From Cutaneotrichosporon cavernicola (lineage: Eukaryota > Basidiomycota > Tremellomycetes > Trichosporonales > Trichosporonaceae), in the NCBI RefSeq assembly GCF_030864355.1, contig NC_083398.1, positions 1,922,001 through 1,986,000 on the forward strand: a DNA stretch of 64,000 nucleotides. The letters are read 5' to 3'. The notes under the pieces are model-generated. The model was given only the letters and a program-made list of their open reading frames with translations. It ran no database searches and was not told where the DNA came from. Made by a program: the position numbers and the translations under genes. This document shows positions 9,788 through 20,931 of the stretch, piece by piece (the stretch's first letter is position 1; each line of letters starts with the position of its first letter).

Positions 9788-12237
9788 ATATTGTTGACGA
9801 ATTTTTGCTTTTTGGGGCCGTATAAAAGTCGACGGAAGTGGAGTAGGAGTAGTGGAAATGCGCCAAACTACGAGCGTCGGGCACGTCGTGGGTACCTGCA
9901 CGACTCAGTGACCGACACGACCAGTGCGAGTGACGGCGACGAGCTTGCTGAAGGGGTGTATATGGCTGCTGGCAGCAGTCCAAATTGTGAAAGCAACCGT
10001 TTCACCTCATCTTGACATTCAGGACTTGGCATGCTGCTCCCAATATACACATTCCGCATTTGCACTTGCCTCACTCTCCCACTTCATCCATCATCTTACC
10101 ACCTGATCACAAGCAAGACTCCGCAAGTCACAGGTGGACTTCCGCCTCAACTCTACGATGGCGAGAATAATCGGCTGTGGGTCGTCACTCGAGTGACTGT
10201 CAAGCCAACAGTGGGGAAGGTGATCCCAGCCGTTTGTGAGATTCTGATACCAAACCATGGTCCGAGTGAGAATCCAATAAAGGTAGCTAATGGCAGAGGA
10301 GTATGCAGTCTTGTTTCTCGCGTTCGACAACCAGTGTATGGCCTCATGAGGTGGGTACAAGCTCACCCTTCCTTGGTCACAGAAGCTCAGTACCGTGAAC
10401 TGGGCGTTTGGAGCTCTCCCCATCCACGCGCTAAATGTGGCTCTGGGTTACCCTTTCACATACGTGACGTGGGAGGGCGCGTGGTATAAGGAAACGCCAC
10501 TTGCGGGTGTCCATGAACACGAACACGGAGCACACTGCTACGAACGGGCTAGGAATGTCAATTGTGCCAATGAAGCTTGCGCTGCGAATCGCGCAGATGG
10601 ACCAGAAGTAAGTATCCCGTCCCCACCAGCCACACACCCCTCATCTTCCGCCGGTTCCCCCCTCCTCCCCCATTCTTGCCTTGCACGTCTGCAAGGACAG
10701 TCGCGTTGTGGCATGAGCGCCACAAACACGAGGGACAGTGTCAACACCCAGCTAGACGCGATTCGTAAGCTCTCTTCGGACTCTACCTGTGCCAACCCCG
10801 CCTCCACTACTTGCATGGTCGCCATCAGCGAGTACTGGACGGAAGGCGGATTCCAGGCGAAGTGGGACCCTGTCCTAACGAAGCGTGCTAAGATGCTTGT
10901 ACATGTAGATCAGAGGTGAATGCGGTGACAGTGAAAGGTAGAGCACATTTGCCACTCTTCTTTGGCATGGACAGGCCCCGACCCCCGCCTCCAACTTCCC
11001 CTTGTGTGCTGCGCCCGCCGCGCCCGCATCCACGTCACTCGTCGCATCCACCCACTCTTCTCTCTTCTCTTCAACCTTCATCCTCCTCACTCTTCACTCA
11101 AACTTCCCAGCCCCCCCCACCCCTCTCCTCACCTTCCCAGCTTCTCTGATAACGCAGTCATGTCGCCCAGCTCGGCGCTAACTCTCTCCTTCCCCCTCCC
11201 CCGACTGCACATGGTGCGAAGCACGCATGGTGATGAGATTCCTCGAGTACAGTATGAGGAGTACAATCGTCCCCAGCAGAGGTTCAAGTCCTCTATCCTT
11301 CTGCGTGAACAGCGCGCTGAGAGCGTGGTCGTCCGAATGAACAGAAGGGAAGTGGAGGAAGACTTGCCGGGCTGGGATTGGCTATTCCCTTTTCCGATGG
11401 AGATTGTCCGGCGCCTGGTGGTCGTCACGGATTTTACCAAGACCGCATTTAAGTATGGTGAGTTCTCAGTTGACCAGTGGCTAGTCATAGGCAAGACTGA
11501 CCCTCAGTCGAGAAATACTCATCCGACATGCCTCCCAGCACCATGGAAGTGGTGTGAATCTACACGTCTTCCGAGTACCCAAGGCCATCAGAGCGGAACC
11601 TCGGCGCCGGGCGCTGGCCTCTTTTATGGTTACGTGACAAACTCCGTGACGCAAATCAATCTCACACTCGTCGACGCGTCCGATGACTTGGACAATTCCA
11701 GTGGCTACACCAACGTGCGCAAAACGAACTTCAGTGGCTGGCCAAGATCGGACGTATGCTGGCCTTCCGTAGCAACGCCGTCTCTATACTCAGCCTCCTT
11801 GCGCCCCGCACTGCACTCCATTCTCTCCTCTTTCCACAGACCTCCCCAAATTGCCTGGCCTGGGTGCTTTTGCCTCGATCTTCGCCACCCGTCCGAGGCG
11901 ACCCGTCGATGATCGATCATGCTCGAGTTCGTCGCGAGGTTGGCCTGGGCGTGTGGTGAGAGGGTTAATGAAGCACGACTGAGCAACTGATCTATGAAGG
12001 AGGGAAAACTTTCCTTGGACAATTCGAGAATTCGACAAATATATACATAATGAACAAATCACTGACGTTTTGTGTTAAACCCAGTCAAGGTTGATTCCGT
12101 TTTCGAGGCGGGGTTGATGATGATGCGGGGTGTCGGGGGAAGAGTGTGGCAATCCCGGGGGCCAGGGGAACGTCTTGTAGTCGATGTGGTCTGTTGACCG
12201 CGTCTATATGCGTGACCCAGTATCGCAAAGGGTGTAC
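9788..12237. other. No confident gene; scattered protein-like stretches
   Basis: About 2.4 kb in which several plus-strand pieces look coding but could not be assembled. One is QLYDGENNRLWVVTRVTVKP near 10150. A two-exon candidate at 10395-10919 has a GTAAGT donor at 10608 and a second part ending AISEYWTEGGFQAKWD...VHVDQR. A frame from 11161 or 11212 (STHGDEIPRVQYEEYNRPQ) has a good donor at 11460, after which the reading frame changes twice. These may be relics or a gene with introns that I could not place. Confidence 0.3.
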
Positions 12238-12676
12238 TTAGCGTGGCGCTACTTCGGAAGCGCAGAATGCGACGTGGCTTTTATACTACCCGTCAGCCTC
12301 ACTCAGACTCTGATCCAAGGGACTCACCCGCTGGTACTGTATCTCTTGGAACTTCCATTTGTGCGGTACAGTGACAAATTTGAAGCCTCTTCGCAAATAC
12401 ACGACTGTTATCTTCGTGTCCGGTTTTAATGGACTGTGGGACGCGCTAAGTCTATCTTCCTCTCGGGTCATGATTGTAGTAAAACCTCTTGAGAGAACGG
12501 GCAGGGATGATCGTGGTGGTGGGCTCTATTCTTTGGCGGAACATATTCTTGTGCACGAGTTGCGTTTCGCCTGATAGTAAGTGGAATGCGCAAGGCACTC
12601 TGTCGTTGATTACGGTGTGGGTGACGACGACGTTGTGTTTGAGGTCCGTTAAGGGGTTGTGGATGTCGAACCGCAT
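12238..12676 (-). CDS. Small unknown protein hidden by introns
   Basis: Three exons (12486-12676, 12328-12451, 12238-12285) join through introns of 34 nt (12452-12485, weak GTTTTA donor) and 42 nt (12286-12327, GTGAGT to GCTGACGGGTAG). Together they give 120 residues ending in TAA. The lengths sum to whole codons and each junction restores phase. The protein is strand-rich (MRFDIHNPLTDLK, KITVVYLRRGFKFVTV, HKWKFQEIQY) with no recognised domain. The start is uncertain: the same frame is open upstream (VSVPSLPNPQTLY), and an F-box gene lies just before it on the same strand. It might be the detached C-terminal part of that gene, since F-box paralogues here have PNL.TL....D.H at a similar position. 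Confidence 0.4.
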
Positions 12677-12767
12677 GTACAGCGTCTGGGGGTTGGGGAG
12701 TGATGGCACAGAGACATGAGTACCCCCGGACACATTGCCTTGTCTTCAATGATCTGGTTGAGTCAGA

Positions 12768-13226
12768 TCACTGGTCATCCGGACTGAGTAGGAGAAGGGC
12801 TTCTTCAAACACACGGGACCACGCAGCCGCCCAGAAAACCGAGTTCACACTCGCAACGGTCGGAAGATCGCTAGCGGGAATGTACCCAATTATGATTTCG
12901 AGGACTTCACTGGGGAACGGGCTCAGACGCGGGGGCTCAGGCAGCGAAATAGTTGAGAGCAGGTCTATCTCGGGAATGGAAGGCTCGGTAGTTGAGAGAG
13001 TGTCTATCTCGGGAATGGAAGACTCGGTAGTTGAGAGCATGTCTATCTCGGGAATGGAAAGCTCGGAATCAGGAGACGGGTTTAGAGGGAGTAGAGTTGG
13101 CGATGGAGGGAGGCGCTTGCCTGCCCATAGGAGGACTGCTTTGAGCTCGTTGCGGTGACGACGTAGCTTGGCGGCGGGAGATTCGGGATCGGGAGACGAC
13201 TCGTCACGCTGACGCTTGAGGCTCAT
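12768..13226 (-). CDS. Short F-box protein, possibly truncated
   Basis: A single exon of 152 residues. After a charged N-terminus (MSLKRQRDESSPDPES) and a Ser/Pro region carrying three copies of a 13-residue repeat (SIPEID.LSTTE), an F-box-like segment follows (SPFPSEVLEIIIGYIPASDL, around residues 103-140). The frame stops soon after. The other F-box proteins of this window continue for 250-300 residues with a leucine-rich C-terminal region, so this one is either a genuinely short form or a truncated gene whose remainder lies at 12238-12733. F-box proteins usually bring substrates to SCF ubiquitin ligases through Skp1. Confidence 0.55.
   Translation of the reverse strand: MSLKRQRDESSPDPESPAAKLRRHRNELKAVLLWAGKRLPPSPTLLPLNPSPDSELSIPEIDMLSTTESSIPEIDTLSTTEPSIPEIDLLSTISLPEPPRLSPFPSEVLEIIIGYIPASDLPTVASVNSVFWAAAWSRVFEEALLLLSPDDQ
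12964..13070 (-). repeat. 39-bp coding minisatellite, about 2.8 copies
   Basis: Units of 39 bases (12964-13002, 13003-13041 and a partial third) lie inside the F-box gene and encode the 13-residue SIPEID repeat. The unit is a multiple of three, so copy changes would keep the frame. Confidence 0.75.
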
Positions 13227-13771
13227 CTTGAGGTATTGGGATGTTCGCTGAGAGTTGAGAGTGGAACGAGAATCGGCTTGAGGAACAGTAGTAATTCTGC
13301 AAAGGACTGGAGTATTGGTCGAAGAGGCAGAGTGGGGATGAAGATTTCCACGTTTATACTCAGCTACTCAGTGTCTTACTTGCAAGTGCTTTTGATCCAG
13401 TATTTGTCAACAACACCGTCACGTGCGCTGAGTCGAATCGATTGATCTCGCACTAGATCAAGCCACCAACAACCGAAAACTGAATATAAAGCTGAATTAC
13501 AAAAGTGCCGCATGCGGCTGCATGCATTCGGAAAAGACCGTCAACAAGAGCTTTGGATTTTTAGCTGTCAATCTCTTCCACATGGCCTGCTAGTCGACAG
13601 TCCCGGGACCGAACGCCGCTCAGCAAAACCAAAGGCTCACTCAGGACAAACTCTTGGGGTCAGAGCTTGAAAGCAGCAAGAAGGGGTACAGTGGAATATA
13701 TCCAGTACTGGAGGGGACCTATATCTCAATATCTCAACGCTACATGCATCGGCTGAGAGTAGAGGTACTAT
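13227..13771. other. Intergenic
   Basis: Upstream region of the short F-box gene. It is AT-richer than its surroundings. No gene is supported. Confidence 0.4.
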
Positions 13772-14376
13772 TCAAAACATGTCGCAAGTTGGGATCAAGC
13801 GGCCCCGGTGCAGAGTCAACAGCCAGCCCTCCTTCACCAACGGAGGCACCGTCCCGCGCCCCTCCATGGCCGCTGCAAAACCCCTGTTCTCTCTCGAGTA
13901 CCAAGTCTTATCGCCCTGAATCCAGTTCTCGCGCACAGTCGCTAGCGCAGGGCACAAGTCGGGGTGGAGTTGATCCGCCAACTTGACCAGTGCACCACCT
14001 CGAACCGCGACTGGCCAGGGACAGTGCAAACTTGAACACAACCACGAGGGTGTTGTGTGGATGTGTGGTGGTAGAGCCTTGACAGTCCGGTGCGGGGTGA
14101 GAAAACGAAAGTTATCTGGCTCCAGCCTCGGTTTAGCCACGGATGGAGGTATCGACCTTTTCCAAGTGGTGAAGCATTCTCTGGGGGCAAGTCGTCCATG
14201 AGGCAATAGTTTTCGTCTGTACCGAGCGTCACTTTGCTGATGGGCAATGTGGATGTGGCGACCTCGACTCTTTGAATGTGAGGTCGTGGCATCCAGCGTG
14301 AGGAGTAGTGAGTAGGAAGGCTGGCCGACACGTGGCTGTATTTCCCACCTGGACCGAGTCCCTCCTCGGTGTACAA
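13772..14376 (-). pseudogene. Possible decayed F-box paralogue C-terminus
   Basis: Two minus-strand frames carry protein-like sequence in succession. The first has KVTLGTDENYCLMDDLPPEN, then WSQITFVFSPRTGLSRLYHH, ending near SRFEVVHW. The other has VKLADQLHPDLCPALATV, then RENWIQGDKTWYSRENRG. ITFVF resembles EITFVFPYF and VRITYVFPV in the F-box proteins at 47175 and 51316. No intron with matching phase was found between the two frames, so a frameshifted relic is more likely than a gene. Confidence 0.3.
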
Positions 14377-14491
14377 TGTATCTGCCTACGTCGGACGCAC
14401 GAGCTGGTGAGTGCCCAACGGACGATGGGGACCGGTGCACGACCGTGGAAGCAGAGCACGGCGGCAGGGTTGGTGTATGGTCAGTCATCAC

Positions 14492-15000
14492 GGTTAGTTA
14501 CTGTACCGACTGGACTGGGGGTCGAGTGGCTAGTCAAACTGTGATTGGATGAAGAGTGTTGTCAAGCCATGTGACTGTTGATATGTAAATAGAAAGTACA
14601 ACGACTTGGTGAGAGCTGGTCAACTGTACCTACTGTAATGTACCTGGCTGAGAATCGGCTACAGGCCAGAGGCCACTATGACGCTTTCTATTCTGGATCA
14701 GAATCCGCCAGCCAGCCCAGCCAGCCCAGTCAGCCCACCCAACAAGGAAGAGCAGACACATACGTCTTCGACCATCTTTGACCATCCCGGTCACAGCATC
14801 CGCTGCACTTGCCATCATCATCTTTTACTACTTGAACCTTCATCTTCATCTCCTTCATATCTTCCACATCCGTCTGTATACAGCCCAGAGCCTCACTCCA
14901 CAACCCATCCCCCATCCCAACCCATCACCGCATCAGGCCGGCTCGCCACCCATATCGGCGACCGCCGCCTTCCCCTCTTCCCCTCCTGCATTTGCACAGC
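14492..15000. other. 5' flank of the 15001 gene
   Basis: No gene seen. It includes a run of CCAG/CCAGC repeats near 14707-14733 and is pyrimidine-rich toward the ATG. Confidence 0.4.
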
Positions 15001-15997
15001 ATGCCCCACCCCATCCCCATCATCATTGGCACAACCATAGCCGTCGCCGCCACTGGCTATGCCCTCAAGAAGGTACCCCTCCTCCTCGCCGAGCTGACAC
15101 CAGTTTGTATATGACCCCCACCTCGCCCCCGTGATTGAGGCCTTCATCGAGCAGCAGCGCGAGGTACGCCGCCGTCGTCGTCTCGTTCCTGTTTCCGTCG
15201 ACCAAGGCCGTAACGAGGGCAGAGTGGAGGGTCGCACAACTGCCGTAGCACGTGTCCGGCAGCGTGCGGGCGATCAGTACGAGCTCGACGAGAGCATGGC
15301 GCATGTCGGCGCGCCAGCGTCATACAATCCGCGCCGACGTAAGCCTGTTCCACAGCTAGAGTCACCCAGGGTTGGTCCGGTTGGTCCCGCAGACGAGGCG
15401 GTGTCACTCATCGCGATCGATAACCATATCGAAAAGGACCTGCCCCCTCTGCCCCAGCCCCTCCCCGTTCCGCACATGGAGAATCCGTTCGCAGACTCTG
15501 CGTCCCCAGCCCGCTCGCTCTCGCCCACCGTCTCGCCCATGCCGAGCTCGGCGACATCCGCTGCCTCGACGACGCTGAGCCGAACGACCCTCATCGAGGC
15601 GCCGTCCAGCCCCAGCATGTCTGGACTGGAAGACATCGACGTCGTCAGCGTCTCGGGCGCCAGCTACATCGACGCAGAGGAGAGCTACACGCCCCGCTCT
15701 CTCTCGCCGTACCCAAGCTCACGCGCGTCCCCAGCTCCAGAGAGTGTACTCACCTTCCCCTCTCCTTCGCCGGTTACGTCGATGCTTGGCTCCAACCTCA
15801 CGTTCCCCGCGCCTGACACAACCACGTCCGCCCCGTTATCCAGCCACACGTCGCCCCGCGCCTCCACTCCCACATCCGGCCGCGTATCGCCCCGCGACGA
15901 CGTCCTCTCCGTCTCCTCCTGGACCGAGGACGAGTGGCGCTCCGAGACCGAGGCAGAGTCGGAGTGGGACGCCGTATCCGACGCACCTAGCCGCTAG
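15001..15997 (+). CDS. Membrane-anchored Ser/Pro-rich disordered protein
   Basis: Two exons (15001-15072 and 15104-15997) are separated by a 31-nt intron (15073-15103) that ends GCTGACACCAG, giving 321 residues. The N-terminus has one hydrophobic stretch (IPIIIGTTIAVAATGYAL, about residues 5-22). It is followed by a short conserved-looking piece (FVYDPHLAPVIEAFIEQQRE) and an Arg cluster. The rest is low-complexity Ser/Pro/Thr sequence with acidic patches (WTEDEWRSETEAESEWD) at the end. The family is not recognised. Its topology suggests an outer-membrane or ER tail facing the cytosol, which is inference. It converges on the methyltransferase gene, whose stop is only 47 bp away. Confidence 0.7.
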
Positions 15998-16044
15998 AGT
16001 TGTAGTACATACCCCCGTTACAGTTGTACACTGTTGATTGCCAT

Positions 16045-16917
16045 CTATGCCACCGCCCCCTCATACTCGAGCAGGTACTGGTAGTAGTCAAAGCCCTCGG
16101 GTGGGCCGACCTCGCGCGTGCTAAACTTCCACCCCTCGCGGTTTTCAAAGTAGCGCTGGGGTCAGCGCCGCGTTCCACTCAACTCGGCCTAAATTTTCGA
16201 CGACAACGACGACGAGTCTCTGTCCCTGGCCCCTCCCTACTCCCTCCTCCCTCCTTGACTCACCCTCCGGAACGGTCCCGCGAACCACGTCCAGTAGATA
16301 AACTTGGACCCGGGACGCTTGCGCAACACCCTCAGTCCCTCGTCGACCTCCTTGGTTGCCATGATCACGTCCCTCTCCGGCGGGTTCTGGGGTCAGCTGG
16401 CCCAACTGAGACTCACCCATGGGTCGCCCTTGGTCGTGAGCATTGCGCTGGGGTTAGCCTCCTAGGGTGGTGGAAGAGGACGATTCAAAACTCACTCCAT
16501 CGTCGCCTTGTCAATGACCACATCAAACTCCTCTCCAAACTTGAGGTCGGTAACATCCATCTCGAGCCACGTCATGAGCGGTCGAAGCTCGGCATGCCGC
16601 TCCTTCATCTGCTGGATCACGACGGCCGAATAATCAATATTCACAATCTGGGTATACCCAGCGTCGTACAGCACCTCGGACAGCAGCGAATTCCCGCATC
16701 CCAGCATGAGAATGCGCAAGTCCGTTTTCTGGTCGGTGAGATTGCGAACGAGGTCAAGCAGGTAATTGGGCTTGAGGATCCAGTCAAAGTGGTACCCCTC
16801 CGGCTCGGCCGCGTACCGCTTCTCCCTTTCATCAGCTCCTTCCATTGTACGACTGACTCACCAGTACTCCCTCGTACCGTACCCTTCGTTGGAGTCTGGC
16901 AAGTTGTCGGTGCTCAT
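16045..16917 (-). CDS. Class I SAM methyltransferase, EEF1AKMT4/METTL13-like
   Basis: Five exons (16862-16917, 16496-16825, 16417-16447, 16264-16386, 16045-16155) with introns of 36, 48, 30 and 108 nt sum to exactly 217 codons (216 residues). The start YGTREYWEKRYAAEPEGYHF and the motifs ILMLGCGNSLLSEVLYDAG (SAM-binding motif I), IVNIDYSAVVI and DVVIDKATMDAML are hallmarks of the EEF1AKMT4/METTL13-type family. Known members methylate lysines of translation elongation factor 1A or related targets; the substrate here is inferred only from family. A 31-nt exon lies between a 48-nt and a 30-nt intron. The gene is head to head with SAM50, with 159 bp between the starts. Confidence 0.88.
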
Positions 16918-17076
16918 GGATGGTAAAGTGTTGAATACCAAAACCAAAGGCCAAACCAACTTTTTCTGGAGCCCCGAGTTCTAGTCCGGCCAGTCTCCTT
17001 CCGAGCTTGTCAACTTGGAACTTGAGTCTTGAATCAACTTGGAACATTCCGTCATCCTCACTTCCTCACCTACAAA

Positions 17077-19371
17077 ATGGACGCAAACGCTCAAGGCGGT
17101 CCGCCGACGGCCGAGATCGCCGAGGTCGACATCGAGTTACCGGCGCCGCCTGCACCGCCTGCACCGCCTGGCCCGACACAGGTTGTCGAGCCGAGCGCGC
17201 CAGCACAGCCCGAACAGGAGCTCCCACCCTCCGCTGCTGCGCTGTTTGCGTCAGCGCGCGGCGACCGGTTGAAGCAGGCTGCGGAGCGGCGTATCCCCGA
17301 GCACCGCGAGCAGCCGGCGCCTCCTGAAGCGCCAGCGGCCGCTGCTGAGGCCGCTCCCGAGGCCACTCCTTCCGATCCTACCGCCGACATTCCCGCTCCC
17401 TCCGCACCCGTCTCTCAAGCCCCCTCCGATACCCCCGAGGAGAAAGTGAAGAAGACGAAGAAGAAGGCCAAGAAGACCAAGGCGAATAAGGCCGAGACCG
17501 AGGACAAGCCCGTCCCCGAGGCTGTCCCGGTCGAGGAGCCCTCTCCCCCTCCTCCCCCTCCCAAACCGACCCTCTCGCCCGAGGACGCGGCCCGCGTCGA
17601 AGCCCAACTGAAGCGCGACCTGGCGGCCACGCCGGCGCAGCTGAACCCTCCCCTCGCCGCGTCAATCTTCCGGAGCGCGAGTGAGCCGGGTTCTGACCGC
17701 CCGGTAGCTGAGCAGGACCACGAGAAAGTCTCGGCATGGCAAGAGGATGAGTTCCAGCGCCGCCTGAGGGGCGAGTACGAGTCGGCTCCGCAGTCTGTCG
17801 GCGAGATCGTGTGGGGGAACATGGAACGTCCCATGCGCGTGACCTCCATCCGCCTTTCCCCTCCTCCCCCGACAACCAGGCGCGACTTTATCGACGCCAT
17901 GCTCAGGCCGTTCTTACAGCCCACCTGGCCGGCGTGGCTGTACGGTGTCCCACCGAAGGGGGAGACGCTGCATGAAGTTCTCCTGAGCACCAAGTATATG
18001 CTCGCGCATATTGATCAGCTTGGCGTGTTCGATGCCGCGCACACGGGCGTACGCCTCGAGCCTTCACCCTCTGGCAATCCTGACGAGATCGAGCTCGTCC
18101 TGTCTCTCCGGGAACGGGGCCGGCTCTTCCTCAAGGCCGGCACCGAGTTTGGCGGTAATGAGGGCGGCGGAAACGTCACTGCGCGTATACGTAACGCGCT
18201 TGGCGGTGGTGAGGCACTCGAACTCAACGCCAGTCTCGGGACAAAGACCCGTTCAGCGTTCCAGGCCTCCCTTGGGGTTCCGGTTCTCGCATCGCCATAC
18301 CTCAATTTCCAGGTGTCGGCGTTCAGCCTTGACCGGGACAACACGGCGTTTGCGAGCCACCGCGAACTGGCCCAGGGCGGGAGACTCAAGCTCGCCGCAC
18401 TGACGCCATGGGGTAACCATGATTTGGTGTACGAATATGTCTCGCGTGAGATTGGGCATCTTCAGCCCAAGGCTAGCGTTTCGTGAGTCCCTCATGCCTC
18501 ATGCTAGGAAGCTGACCCAAGAATCCGAGAGCAAGCTGTTCCCTCGACCAAGGCGTCAATCTCACACTCGTGGACAAGCGATACCCGCGACGACCCGTGG
18601 TGTGCCACAGCCGGGCGCCTGCTCAAGGCCACGCATGTGAGATCCACTCATTTATGTGCTAATGGTAGGAATATGCCGGCTTACCCGGCAGCTCGGAGTT
18701 TGCTCACTTCCTCAAGAGCACGACACAGAGCCAGACCTCGCGTCCTATCTTCCCTGGTTCCAATGTCGTGAGTCGCATAAAAGCAAGGGCTGACCCAGTT
18801 CGTCTCCGTGTCGTCGTTCACGTCGCTTCTCTACCCCCTCTGGAAGGGCGAGGGTAAGAGTTACCTCCCCGACCGGACGTTCTTGGGCGGTCCGAACTCG
18901 GTGCGCGGATTCAAGGTCGGCGGACTAGGGATGAGCGATAAGACGGACTCGCTGGGCGGAGACCTGGCATACGCGCTGGGCGTGAGCATGATCGGGCCTA
19001 TTCCGAACAAGGAACACTGGCCGCTCAAGTTGCACACGTTCATGAACGTTGGCAAGGTGCTGCGGTATGACCAGAGTGAGTGCGGGTGCGCGAGTTGCAG
19101 GCGAGGATGCGCTGCAAGCAGTGTAGTGAGAGTTACTTGCTTGTGCTAACCTCAGCGCGCAACTTTGCCGAGAACATGGCCAAGCTCTACACTTGCCCGT
19201 CGCTGTCTGTCGGCGTGGGTCTGTTCTACCGGTATGTCTTGTTCTGGCTGCAGCTGATCCAGATTCGACCCGCTCCGTATCGAGCTCAACTTTTCGATGC
19301 CGCTCATCGCGCGCAAGGGCGAACGCCTAGCGCGGGGCTTCAGTGTCGGCATGGGCATCGAGTTTTTGTAG
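17077..19371 (+). CDS. SAM50: Mitochondrial sorting and assembly machinery subunit SAM50
   Basis: Six exons with introns at 18483-18521 (39), 18637-18668 (32), 18768-18798 (31), 19076-19155 (80) and 19232-19262 (31) give 693 residues. Sam50 is the Omp85-family barrel that inserts beta-barrel proteins into the mitochondrial outer membrane. The diagnostic loop GGPNSVRGFKVGGLG carries the VRGF motif, and the protein ends in barrel strands (IELNFSMPL, FSVGMGIEFL) as expected. A POTRA-like region begins near residue 248 (PMRVTSIRL). The roughly 245 residues before it are unusual: Pro/Ala-rich with a Lys cluster (KKTKKKAKKTKANK), whereas typical fungal Sam50 is under 550 residues. A downstream start cannot be excluded, but the frame is open and composition is coding. 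Confidence 0.92.
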
Positions 19372-19637
19372 ACTCGTCACAGACACCTCACTGGTACACC
19401 TCATGCACTTCTTTCAATAGCTCTTCTGATCTTCTGGCCAACTGGCTGCCATTATAGCAAGCAGAACAACCTCGCGATCATGCATGTTTCCCCATCTTTC
19501 TCAATGTCGCTGGAGAGGACGAGTTGCCACCCAATTGCTCCCGCCGGATGCTGATGGGCCCCACACGCGTCACTCAACGCCCACTCTTCCTTCTTCCCTT
19601 TACACACTCTTCCTAACACTTTACACTCGACTTGACA

Positions 19638-20747
19638 ATGGAATACGACCGCGCCCGTCGCCTCGCGGCCATCCAGGCCCGTCTGGCCCCTCCTCCTGAC
19701 GCTGCTCCAGTTGACTCGGTATCATCTGGCACGAACGCGTCTCTCATCCCCGCACCGCGCCATCTGCCTAAGGCTTGGACTCGGCCCAGTGAGCGCGAGG
19801 AACGGGAGATGAAACGCGAGTTGGCGCGGGTGCTGCAGCGTACGATCGTTCGCGATAGCGGGTATCGGCAGGCTGCGACTTGTGTTGAGGTGAGTGGCGC
19901 GCGGAGATTAGGCAGGAGAGGGGGAGTTGTCCGCGCTCGTTAACCCAAGACCCTCGTCAAGATCGCGAGCAACATCCAGTCGTCGCCTGATCCCAAGTTC
20001 CGTTCCCTCAAAAGCGACAACGCCGCGCTCAAGCACAAGGTCCTCGCCATCCCTGGCGGGCGCGAGTACCTCGTCATGGTGCGCCCTTGCCTCCCTTTGC
20101 CTCCCACAACCAAGTGCTGATGTCAGATGGGGTTCCGCGTATACACGGCAAACTTTGTCCAGAGCTTTGTGCTCGACCAGTCGGACCGGCGGATGTATGA
20201 GCTTGGGATCGCGACGGACGTGTTGCGTGAGGCTGTGAGTGGTTCTCCGCCTTGTCTCCTCGTCGTTTCCCACCAACTAAACCGACCCCCGCCCCCATGC
20301 CTTACCTGATGCCAGCTCCCCGACCTCCAATCCCGCGTAACAGGCAGCAACCTCTCCAAAACCAGCCACAAAGCCGAAGAAGCCGCGCGCATCGCCGCCG
20401 CCAAGCGCCAAATCGAAGATGACCGCAACGTGGTCCGTGAGCGGGTCGAACGTGAGCGCGTTGTGCGGGACGTGCGTGCCGAGGCCGAAGCAAAGGCCGA
20501 ACACGAGCGCAAGGTTCAGGAGGAACGGGAGGAGGCCGAGGAGCGGGCCAAGGCTGCCAGACGCGAGGCTCGGGGTGCTGGTGCGCGGGCGACGCATCCC
20601 CACACTGCGCCTAATATGACCTTCGCTGCTGCCCATGGGGAAGATGAAGAGTTCCAGCACGAGTACCCGTCTTCGGATGGGGAGGACTCGGACGAGGGAT
20701 ACTGGAACCAGCGTCGGTGGGGACAGGGGAACAAGTTGGGCAAGTAG
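19638..20747 (+). CDS. PUB-domain protein with charged C-terminal coiled coil
   Basis: Four exons (19638-19889, 19950-20078, 20127-20234, 20316-20747) with introns of 60, 48 and 81 nt give 306 residues. A PUB/PUG domain spans about residues 75-165: AATCVETLVKIASNIQSSPD, then FRSLKSDNAALKHKVLAIPG, GREYLVMMGF and a final VLDQSD turn. PUB domains bind the C-terminal tail of the AAA ATPase Cdc48/p97, as in peptide:N-glycanase and UBXD1. The C-terminal third is a long Arg/Glu helix (VRERVERERVVRDVRAEAEA) followed by an acidic tail. No UBX or transglutaminase domain is present, so it is not PNGase itself. A role as a Cdc48 adaptor is inferred. Confidence 0.85.
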
Positions 20748-20931
20748 CTGGCGAGCTGGGCTGGCACGTAGAGTTGTACAGGTTGATGAACACTGAGGAG
20801 CACCAGAGGTAGTGATGTGGGTTAGACGAAGACACGACGGAGCAGTGCTGTCCGCAGGACGCTGTTTGCACCACATGCCTCTGATGGCCCACGGCGCAGG
20901 ATGCATTACTTGTACTATCGTATTATACGGG

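Noticed and set aside
11265..11300. tRNA T-arm-like AGAGGTTCAAGTCCTCT
   Set aside because: The T stem is perfect, but no A box, D arm or matching acceptor stem is found at the needed distance.
12964..13070. Regularly spaced repeats suggesting a CRISPR-like array
   Set aside because: Units are directly adjacent without spacers, lie in frame in a gene and encode a peptide repeat; the genome is eukaryotic.
16024..16926. 300-codon plus-strand open frame
   Set aside because: It runs antisense across the methyltransferase gene, whose five exons sum to whole codons and match a known family.
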